Shown here one piece after another: positions 41,145 to 47,344 of a stretch of 47,344 bases of DNA (positions are counted from its first letter, which is position 1; every line of letters begins with the position of its first letter). Below the pieces are notes generated by a model. The model did no database searches. It had not been told where the DNA came from and worked only from the letters and a program-made list of their open reading frames with translations. Source of the DNA: Planctomycetota bacterium (GTDB lineage: Bacteria; Planctomycetota; UBA8742; UBA2392); assembly GCA_020845475.1 (NCBI GenBank), contig JADLFN010000080.1, positions 1-47,344 of the forward strand, in the 5' to 3' direction. Both the position numbers and the translations under genes were made by a program.

Positions 41145-41822
41145 ATGCGCGCGCAATCTCGCGCCGCAACAGGCTCCATGCCTATGTCCAATCCCTACCG
41201 CAGCCTTGAAGCTTTTGAACGTGAAGTGCGCCGGCGCAACATGGTCGAGGATGCCATCCTCAAGCGCTACCAGCAGCGCGGCGGCGACGCCCTCGATGAG
41301 CGCATTGCCATCCTCAACACCGTCAACAAGGGTAGCCGCGTCTGCCGCCAGGCCGACCTTGCGCGCCTTGAAAAAGACGCCAACGCCATGCGCGAAAAAG
41401 GCGAACGGCCGATCATCTCCGTATCCGAGACGCGGCTATACATCACCAAGAGCGAGCAGCTTGAGACCCGCCGCGCCGAGGAAATGGCCGTGGCCCGCTC
41501 CCAGATCATGACCGCCATCGAGCGCACCCAGCCGCCCACGGACGACGCCCTGCGCGTGGTGCTTGACCTTGAGCTGAACACGATCACTGAAGAGACGCGC
41601 AAGGCGCTTGCGGCCGTGCAGGAGGAAATGCGCAAAGACCAGGAGCGCGATGAAAAACACGCCAAACCCATTCACCTGCTGCTCGCACAGGTGCCCGACA
41701 CTACACAGCGCTCAGCCATGATTGACTGCCTGCGCACGGGCGATGAGGCCAAGTGGCGCGAATTGTTCGCGCTGCAGAACGAGGAGTGGCGCAAAAAGTG
41801 GAACGAACTGATGCACAATTAG
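41145..41822 (+). CDS. Hypothetical helical protein
   Basis: ATG 41145 has GAAGG 4 bp upstream (225 aa); ATG 41178 is an alternative. The protein is strongly charged and mostly helical (SLEAFEREVRRRNMVED, then LELNTITEETRKALAAVQEE, then NEEWRKKWNELM). It has no signal peptide or membrane segment, so it should be cytoplasmic. It precedes the MobB-like gene by 14 bp and may be in one transcript with it. Family unknown. Confidence 0.55.
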   Translation: MRAQSRAATGSMPMSNPYRSLEAFEREVRRRNMVEDAILKRYQQRGGDALDERIAILNTVNKGSRVCRQADLARLEKDANAMREKGERPIISVSETRLYITKSEQLETRRAEEMAVARSQIMTAIERTQPPTDDALRVVLDLELNTITEETRKALAAVQEEMRKDQERDEKHAKPIHLLLAQVPDTTQRSAMIDCLRTGDEAKWRELFALQNEEWRKKWNELMHN

Positions 41823-41836
41823 CATACAATCGGGGC

Positions 41837-42511
41837 ATGAAGCCCATTGTCATCACCGGCCCTTCAGCGAACACCGGCAAGACCGAACTGGCCTGCCGCC
41901 TCGTAGCCGCGCTGGGCGATGCGCAGGCTTTGAAAATCACGCGTTTCCACCGCGAGTCCCACTGCCCGGTGCACGGCGTTGATGAGCACGGCGATGACAA
42001 CTGCGACGGCTGCGAAGAATCGCCCTCGGGCTTTGAACTGGTGACCGACGAAGCGCGGCTTAACGCGCCGGGCAAGGATACGCAGCGTCTGGCCGCGGCC
42101 GGCGCCAAACCGGCACTCTGGCTGCGCGCCGCGCCTCACGTGTTTGAGTACGCGCTGCAAGCCGCGCTGAAGCAGTTTGACCTTGCGCGGCCCTTGGTAA
42201 TCGAGGGCAACAGCGCCGCCAACGTGGACGATTTCCAGGCGCGGGTGGTGTTGATCTGGCCCTCGAAGAGCCGGGGCGTGAAGGGCAGTGTTCTGGCGGC
42301 GCTCAAGCGGTGCAGCGACCTGCTGCTGGTGGAAGATGCAGGCGAGGGGCGCGTTTGGCCGGAGTCATTGCTGACGGCTTGCGCCAAGGCGGGCGTCAGG
42401 AAAGAGGATTTGCCGGAACCGACATGGCTGAAAGCGCGTTGGTGGATGTCAGAGCAAGAGCCGAGGGCATGGCTTGCTGGTATCGTGTCGCAAGTCGTTG
42501 CTGCAAAATGA
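41837..42511 (+). CDS. MobB-like P-loop NTPase
   Basis: ATG 41837 gives 224 aa beginning PIVITGPSANTGKTELACRL, a P-loop. Then come TRFHRESHCPVHGVDEHGDD, a Cys pair NCDGCEES, and NAPGKDTQRLAAAGAKPALWL. The latter matches the MobB pattern PGKDS-R-AGA. MobB binds GTP and aids molybdopterin guanine dinucleotide synthesis. The His/Cys insert (residues 38-60) could bind a metal and is not typical of MobB. Other P-loop cofactor proteins are possible. Confidence 0.6.
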   Translation: MKPIVITGPSANTGKTELACRLVAALGDAQALKITRFHRESHCPVHGVDEHGDDNCDGCEESPSGFELVTDEARLNAPGKDTQRLAAAGAKPALWLRAAPHVFEYALQAALKQFDLARPLVIEGNSAANVDDFQARVVLIWPSKSRGVKGSVLAALKRCSDLLLVEDAGEGRVWPESLLTACAKAGVRKEDLPEPTWLKARWWMSEQEPRAWLAGIVSQVVAAK

Positions 42512-42665
42512 CTTGAGATTTTACTGGCATAAAGTAATTCGGAATGTATGATGTTTAGGCATTAGAGGTCTAAAAGGTAATACTTCTGTCATTGTGAGTT
42601 TTGGACCTTGCCTTTCTGTAACGTTGCCTTACCGTAGCGCGCCAATAGATCCGATAGTCACAGAA

Positions 42666-43115
42666 ATGATCCAAACGACCCGACGTGAACTGGATGTACC
42701 CCTCGAGACGCGCTCTCTGGCGCCGTTGCGTGACTTTGTGCGCGATGCGCTGAGCGGCAGCGGCCTGGGCCAGCAAACTTCGCGTGCCATGGTGATCGCG
42801 ATTGACGAAGCTTGTTCGAGCATCGTGCTCAACGCCAAGGCCAACGGCGCTTCAGGCAACCTGCATCTGTCGATCGACATCGACCGCACGCGAATCAAGG
42901 TGCACGTGGCGGATACGGGCAACGATTACGACATGGGCGACCTCACGCGCGAAGAATTGCTGCATGAGTTCACGCGCAGCAAGAAGAACGAGCTGGGCAC
43001 GTTCCTGATCCGCCGGATCGTGGACGAGTTCACCTACGTGTTCAAGAAGGGCTTCCAGAGTGAACTGACGATGATCAAGTTCCTCTTCGACCGCGACGAA
43101 GCCGACAAGAACTAA
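42666..43115 (+). CDS. RsbW-like anti-sigma/serine kinase ATPase domain protein
   Basis: ATG 42666 gives 149 aa. It has the GHKL layout of RsbW/SpoIIAB proteins: an N-box region MVIAIDEACSSIVLNAKANG, a G1 box VADTGNDYD, and a C-terminal GTFLIRRIVDEFTY. The usual N-box Asn (EACTN) is Ser here, so Mg-ATP binding could be weakened. Such proteins phosphorylate anti-anti-sigma factors or act as partner-switch regulators. No STAS partner lies next to it. The 154-bp upstream gap is noticeably AT-rich and probably holds its promoter. Confidence 0.78.
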   Translation: MIQTTRRELDVPLETRSLAPLRDFVRDALSGSGLGQQTSRAMVIAIDEACSSIVLNAKANGASGNLHLSIDIDRTRIKVHVADTGNDYDMGDLTREELLHEFTRSKKNELGTFLIRRIVDEFTYVFKKGFQSELTMIKFLFDRDEADKN

Positions 43116-43151
43116 ACAAAACATCTCGGCCAGTATCCGGGCCGTGTAAGC

Positions 43152-43967
43152 TCATTGGCCGCAGCAGCCCGGCGCGCAGCCGCATGCGCCTGGCTTTTCG
43201 GCTTCGATCGTGGCCGAGGCCGCATACTTTTCTACGCCTGAGCCCGGCAGCCAGTCTTTGATGAACGCGCGGCTTTCTGCTTTCACCTGAATGCTGATTT
43301 TGGCGAAGCCGGCCTTCTTGAGCATTCTTTTCAGGTCGATCACGGTGGCCGCGCCGGCGATGCAGCCGGTGAGCGCCCGCACGCTTGTAGCGAGCGACCT
43401 GGGCAGGGGCTTGAGCAGCACCACGTCTGCGATCGCGAGCCGGCCTCCGGGCTTGAGCACGCGGAAGGCGTCATTGAACACGGCGGATTTTTCGGGGCTC
43501 AGGTTGATCACGCAGTTCGATAGAATCACATCGACCGTGCTATCGGCCACGGGCAGGTGCTCGATTTCGCCCAGGCGGAACTCGACGTTCTTGGCTTTCA
43601 GTTTGCGCGCGTTTTCACGGGCCTTGAGCAGCATGTCGTGCGTCATGTCCACGCCGATCACGCGGCCCTTGCTGCCCACGCGTCTGGCCGCCAGAAAGCA
43701 ATCAAAGCCGCCGCCCGCACCGAGATCGAGCACGGTTTCACCGGGCCTCAGCGCCGCAATCGCGTGCGGGTTGCCGCAGCCCAGGCCCATGTTCGCGCCC
43801 TCGGGCACAGCCGCGAGATCAGCGGCTGAATAGCCAAGCTTGAGGCTCGCGCCCGAATCAGGCCCGCAGCAGCCCGGCGCGCAGCACGAATCCTGTGTTG
43901 CCCGCGCCACGTTGCCGTATTGCTCGCGCACGGCGGTGCGCACTTTGTCTTTTTCGCGGGTGTTCAT
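43152..43967 (-). CDS. arsM: Arsenite S-adenosylmethionine methyltransferase
   Basis: ATG 43967 has AAGGAG upstream (271 aa). SAM motif DLGAGGGFDCFLAARRVG is followed by IGVDMTHDML. Three Cys at expected ArsM positions are present: C64 (GLGCGNPH), C152 (LSNCVINL) and C202 (ALTGCIAGA). Cys-rich ends, CCAPGCCGPD near residue 28 and CGCAPGCC at the C-terminus, could bind As(III). ArsM methylates arsenite in the cytoplasm. There is no arsR or other ars gene beside it. It diverges from the methyltransferase/ATP-grasp fusion. Confidence 0.92.
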   Translation of the reverse strand: MNTREKDKVRTAVREQYGNVARATQDSCCAPGCCGPDSGASLKLGYSAADLAAVPEGANMGLGCGNPHAIAALRPGETVLDLGAGGGFDCFLAARRVGSKGRVIGVDMTHDMLLKARENARKLKAKNVEFRLGEIEHLPVADSTVDVILSNCVINLSPEKSAVFNDAFRVLKPGGRLAIADVVLLKPLPRSLATSVRALTGCIAGAATVIDLKRMLKKAGFAKISIQVKAESRAFIKDWLPGSGVEKYAASATIEAEKPGACGCAPGCCGQ

Positions 43968-44160
43968 CTGGGCTCCTTGCGTGATCGCACTCAGGGCCAG
44001 TTTACCCGCCGGGCCGGCCGTTCCACTTTTTTCTTTACGCGGCCTTGCGCCTGCTAACATGGCGCGCCTTGCCGGGCCCGGCCATTGCCGCGCCCGGGCA
44101 TGACCGGGGCCGCGTCGCACTCCGATGCGTCTCCACCCGCCGCAGGAGCGGCAAAATTTT

Positions 44161-46152
44161 GTGGCTAAGAAATCCCCGCAGCCCACGGCTGCGCGCACCC
44201 TCGGACCCATCCCTGACCTCGAACGCCACCTGCCCTCTGACTGGTGGCGTACGCTTTTCACGTCGCTCTACCTGAAAACAGACGGCGACGTCGTCGAGAA
44301 TGACCAGAACACCGTCAAGGAAGTCGATCTCCTCATCAAGGCCACGGGCCTTGAGCCCAACGACAAAGTCCTCGACCTCTGTTGCGGGCAGGGCCGACAT
44401 TCCCTCGAACTCGCCAAGCGCGGCTTCCGCAACGTCACGGGCGTTGACCGCTCGCGCTACTTAATCCGGCTTGCACGCAAGCGTTCCAAGGCCGCGGGCT
44501 TTTCCGTGAGTTTCCACGAGGGCGACGCGCGCAAGTTCTCGCTGCCCGAAAGCTCGATGCACACCGTGTGCATGATGGGCAACAGCTTTGGCTACTTTGA
44601 TCGCGTCTCGGACGACCTCGTCGTGCTCAATGCCATCAAGCGCGTGCTCGTTTCCGGCGGCACGCTCGCCATGGACCTCGTCGATGGCGACTGGATGAAA
44701 TCGCACTTCGAAAAGCGCTCCTGGGAGTGGATCGACGAAGACCAGTTCGTCGCCCGCGAACGCTCTCTCGCCAGCGATGGCGAGCGCCTGATCTCGCGCG
44801 AAGTCGTTGTCCACGCCGAGCGCGGCATCATCGCCGACCAGTTCTACGGCGAAAGATTGTACTCGCGCAAGCGCATCATCGAGTTGCTCACGGAGGCCGG
44901 TTTCACCGGCATCCGCTTCCACGGCACGATCGAGGGCGAAAGCACGCGCGGCCAGGACCTCGGCATGATGGCCAACCGGATTTTCTTGACCGCGACGGCC
45001 CCTCGCAAAGTTGCAGCCGCGCCGAGGGGGATCTTGTTCCCCGAGGTCACGGTGCTGCTGGGCGACCCGAGCTTGCCGGACGCCGTGAAAAAAGACGGCC
45101 AGTTCAACCCCGAAGATTTGGAGACCATCGACAAACTCAAAGAATCCCTGGCCGAATTGCACGGCTACAGCTTCAAGTATGTGAATCACCACAACGCGCT
45201 CTTGCAGGAGCTGAAGAACAACCCGCCCAAGTTCGTGCTGAATCTCTGTGATGAGGGCTACTACAACGACCCGTATATGGAGCTGCACGTGCCGGCGCTG
45301 CTGGAGGTCACGGGTGTGCCATACACGGGTGCGGGGCCCGCGTGCCTGGGGCTGTGCTACAACAAGAACCTCGTGCGCGCCGTGGCGGATTCGCTGGATA
45401 TTCCCGTGCCGCTCGAAACCTATTTCGACCCGGACGACACCGCGGCTACGCTACCCTCGAGCTTCCCGGCGCTGTGCAAGCCGAACTTCGGCGACGCCAG
45501 CGTGGGCATCACCAAGGATGCCGTGGTGCACAACCCCGATGAGCTGGTGGCCTACCTGAAAAAGCTGCGCGACGAGTTCCCCGGCCGCCCGGTGCTGATC
45601 CAGGAATATCTGACGGGGCCGGAGTACAGCGTGACGATCGTGGGCAACCCCGGCATGAAATGCCGCGTGCTGCCGATATTAGAAGTCGATTACTCACAAT
45701 TGCCCAAGGGCCTGCCGCCGATTTTGGGATACGAAAGCAAGTGGCTGCCGGACTCGCCCTATTGGACGCACATTAAACACCACCAGGCCAAGCTCGAAGA
45801 AGACCAGAAAAGAAGAATGGGCGATTACTCCATGCACCTGTTCGAAAGACTAGGCTGCCAGGACTACGCCCGCTTCGACTACCGCGCGGACGCCCACGGC
45901 ACGATCAAACTGCTCGAGGCCAACCCCAACTGCGGCTGGTGCTGGGACGGCAAAATGAACTACATGGCCGGCTTCGCCGGCATGCGCTACGCCGATCTAC
46001 TGAGGGAAATCCTGGAAGCCGCGCAAACCCGAATCGCCAGCGAACGCAATTTACGGAAAGTAACCGGCAAAGCCCAAGGCATGACCGGCAAACCCCAAAA
46101 CGGCAACGGCAAACCCGAGAGCGACCGCGTGGCGGCAGCGAAGGGGCGGTAG
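44161..46152 (+). CDS. SAM methyltransferase / D-Ala-D-Ala ligase-like ATP-grasp fusion
   Basis: The GTG start at 44161 (VAKKSPQP, with GGAG 12 bp upstream) is chosen; ATG 44125 is possible. The 663-aa product has an N-terminal class I methyltransferase (about 35-275: KVLDLCCGQGRHSLELAKRG, VTGVDRSRYLI, VCMMGNSFGYF). After a short linker comes an ATP-grasp ligase (about 295-625) with GVPYTGAGPACLGLCYNKN, FPALCKPNFGDASVGI, VLIQEYLTGPEYSV, YARFDYRADAHG and LLEANPNCGWCWDG. The basic tail is low in complexity. The pair may make and methylate a peptide-like compound or modify a cell-wall precursor. Substrate unknown. Confidence 0.82.
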   Translation: MAKKSPQPTAARTLGPIPDLERHLPSDWWRTLFTSLYLKTDGDVVENDQNTVKEVDLLIKATGLEPNDKVLDLCCGQGRHSLELAKRGFRNVTGVDRSRYLIRLARKRSKAAGFSVSFHEGDARKFSLPESSMHTVCMMGNSFGYFDRVSDDLVVLNAIKRVLVSGGTLAMDLVDGDWMKSHFEKRSWEWIDEDQFVARERSLASDGERLISREVVVHAERGIIADQFYGERLYSRKRIIELLTEAGFTGIRFHGTIEGESTRGQDLGMMANRIFLTATAPRKVAAAPRGILFPEVTVLLGDPSLPDAVKKDGQFNPEDLETIDKLKESLAELHGYSFKYVNHHNALLQELKNNPPKFVLNLCDEGYYNDPYMELHVPALLEVTGVPYTGAGPACLGLCYNKNLVRAVADSLDIPVPLETYFDPDDTAATLPSSFPALCKPNFGDASVGITKDAVVHNPDELVAYLKKLRDEFPGRPVLIQEYLTGPEYSVTIVGNPGMKCRVLPILEVDYSQLPKGLPPILGYESKWLPDSPYWTHIKHHQAKLEEDQKRRMGDYSMHLFERLGCQDYARFDYRADAHGTIKLLEANPNCGWCWDGKMNYMAGFAGMRYADLLREILEAAQTRIASERNLRKVTGKAQGMTGKPQNGNGKPESDRVAAAKGR

Positions 46153-46261
46153 TGGCAGTTTGCAAACGGCTTACGCCCTCATTCTGTCGATCTCTTTTAC
46201 ACGTTCAGTCTTGCCAAGCGGCACGAGGTTGCGAAACTGATGCCTTCATGAGGAATCCTGC

Positions 46262-47197
46262 ATGCCGGACATAGATTTGGGCAGCCTCGCCACTTTGGCT
46301 GGCTACCTAAGCGTTGCGAAGCAGCGTTACGACGCCTGCTTTGCGCGATTGCCCGACGTTGAGGTGATCAGCGCACCTGCGGCGCAGTTGGAGTATCACT
46401 ACCTCAAGTTTGACCCCGTTGGAAACCCCAAAGTACGGGATCTGGTGGACAGCCTCGTCGACCATTTAGCGGCGTATTGTTTTCGGGCGCAAAGGCTTCC
46501 CAAAACGCTTGACTCCGTTGAGTGGGGAAAAACCCATCGTCAGGCAAGCCAGCTCTTACGGAAATGGGTGACAAGCGGCGAACCGGGCGAGATAGTTTTG
46601 TTTCTTTTGATTGAGGCGTTGCTTGGCGCAACACAGATCATTGCAAAAGCTGAACTAAAGCTGAATCCTGGTGTGGAGCAACACGGCTCAGACGGCGTCC
46701 ACGCTAGATGGATCAAGGAAACCAATAGTTTAGAGCTTATCTTGGGCGAGTCGAAACTTGAGCAATCCCCTGCTAGCGCCGCCCAACATGCCGCCGAATC
46801 TATTCTAAAGTATCACGACAAGCACTTGCTTCGCCATGAACTCCAACTGCTCTCGTCGCATTTCAAATGGGCCGATGAAGAATTGAAGAGAGAGCTTCTT
46901 TCGCGAATGGACCCCGTCGAAGGGTCTGGAGAGTACACTCTGGTCCATGCGTGCTTGCTGGGATACGACTGGCCGGGGTACGACAACTCCAAAGGGCCTG
47001 ACGCTGCACAAATGGTTGAGAAATTGACGAAAGAGTATGGCGATACCCTTACTAGATTGAGAAAGAATTTCGATACCCACTTCGAAGGTCTCTCCAAGAT
47101 CCCGCTTCGGTTAGTCGTTTTCCATCTTCCCTTTCCTTCAGTTCAAGCGTTTCGCACGCAAATGCTGAGCGCCATCGGCGACACCGCGGAACAATAG
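46262..47197 (+). CDS. DUF1837 / HamA-like protein (possible Hachiman nuclease subunit), orphan
   Basis: The 311-aa protein contains GSDGVHARWIKETNSLELIL, then GESKLEQSPASAAQHAAESI. A conserved Asp followed by E-S-K in a beta strand is the PD-(D/E)xK-like pattern of DUF1837/HamA C-terminal domains. HamA is the nuclease-like partner of the HamB helicase in Hachiman defence. No helicase lies on either side: upstream is the fusion gene and downstream a minus-strand gene end. GC content is lower than in neighbours, suggesting recent arrival. ATG 46262 follows AGGAATCCTGC. Family assignment rests on pattern memory. Confidence 0.6.
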   Translation: MPDIDLGSLATLAGYLSVAKQRYDACFARLPDVEVISAPAAQLEYHYLKFDPVGNPKVRDLVDSLVDHLAAYCFRAQRLPKTLDSVEWGKTHRQASQLLRKWVTSGEPGEIVLFLLIEALLGATQIIAKAELKLNPGVEQHGSDGVHARWIKETNSLELILGESKLEQSPASAAQHAAESILKYHDKHLLRHELQLLSSHFKWADEELKRELLSRMDPVEGSGEYTLVHACLLGYDWPGYDNSKGPDAAQMVEKLTKEYGDTLTRLRKNFDTHFEGLSKIPLRLVVFHLPFPSVQAFRTQMLSAIGDTAEQ

Positions 47198-47234
47198 CCA
47201 ATGCTAAGGGAAAGCATCTTGGTTCCTCGCTGAA

Positions 47235-47344
47235 TCATATGGATTTGGTTGGGGTGAGTTGGCGGGTGAAGGGGTCGAGGAGTTTGCCCAGCGGGGCGCC
47301 GATCAGGTAGATCATGGTCATAAACGTGTTCACGTTGCGGTAGC
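47235..47344 (-). CDS. 3' end of a gene running off the window
   Basis: The minus-strand frame from the window edge reads YRNVNTFMTMIYLIGAPLGK, then LLDPFTRQLTPTKSI and stop TGA (47237-47235). The TMIYLIGAPLG stretch looks membrane-associated. It is too short for a family call. Confidence 0.4.
   Translation of the reverse strand, partial: YRNVNTFMTMIYLIGAPLGKLLDPFTRQLTPTKSI

Noticed and set aside
1..47344. CRISPR array
   Set aside because: No set of 25-40 bp direct repeats with regular unique spacers is present; the tandem repeats seen have 7, 9, 14 or 117-bp periods.

Overview
The window looks like chromosomal DNA of a high-GC, diderm, hopanoid-making bacterium. The fused LpxC-FabZ lipid A enzyme, the HpnH-type radical SAM protein, complex I genes nuoABC, a high-affinity phosphate transporter and an ECF sigma/anti-sigma pair all point that way. 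A member of the Planctomycetota or a neighbouring PVC-like phylum is my best guess, mainly from the lpxC/fabZ fusion and the unusual gene fusions. This is inference; no 16S gene is present.

Layout. Positions 1-4996 look like one end of an integrated element abutting the 3' end of a tRNA-Gly(CCC) gene. It carries a DUF932-like protein with an internal duplication, two proteins I do not recognise, a rolling-circle (HUH) replication-initiator-like protein and a small excisionase-like HTH protein. No integrase is in view. From 5 to 10 kb there are housekeeping genes (thpR, a lipoprotein, ridA, a dGTPase-like HD hydrolase, an epimerase, trmO). From 10 to 15.4 kb there is a tandem array of four secreted DUF4139-like paralogues. 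Hairpin-forming arrays of 7-bp repeats lie in the three gaps between them. A RAYT transposase bracketed by its own REP palindromes follows, then an orphan N6-adenine DNA methyltransferase and a small membrane protein.

Positions 18.1-25.6 kb hold pstS-pstC-pstA-pstB. PstC and PstA have very large extra-membrane insertions. A candidate PHO box precedes pstS and a strong terminator follows pstB. Then come tRNA-Gln(CUG), an OmpH/Skp-like gene, lpxD, the lpxC/fabZ fusion and a Gfo/Idh/MocA oxidoreductase (an envelope/lipid A block). nuoABC is next, but no nuoD follows; a DUF433/DUF5615 toxin-antitoxin pair lies there, with the toxin interrupted by a stop.

From 33 kb onward there are two overlapping unknown helical proteins, an endonuclease III-like Fe-S protein with altered catalytic positions, an hpnH plus nucleoside-phosphorylase pair (hopanoid side chain), an ECF sigma factor with a His-rich zinc-finger anti-sigma factor, a MobB-like P-loop protein and an RsbW-like ATPase. 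The window ends with arsM, a methyltransferase/ATP-grasp fusion, an orphan HamA-like (DUF1837) protein of visibly lower GC and the 3' end of a gene running off the edge.

The most striking non-coding signal is a set of intergenic inverted repeats whose arms are tandem heptamers (nonamers in one case). At least three unrelated heptamer families occur within 32 kb. They are often flush against stop or start codons, and one single-arm version sits in frame inside lpxC. A second repeat class, GTAG/GTGG-foot REP hairpins, occurs around the RAYT and as a REPIN 13 kb away.
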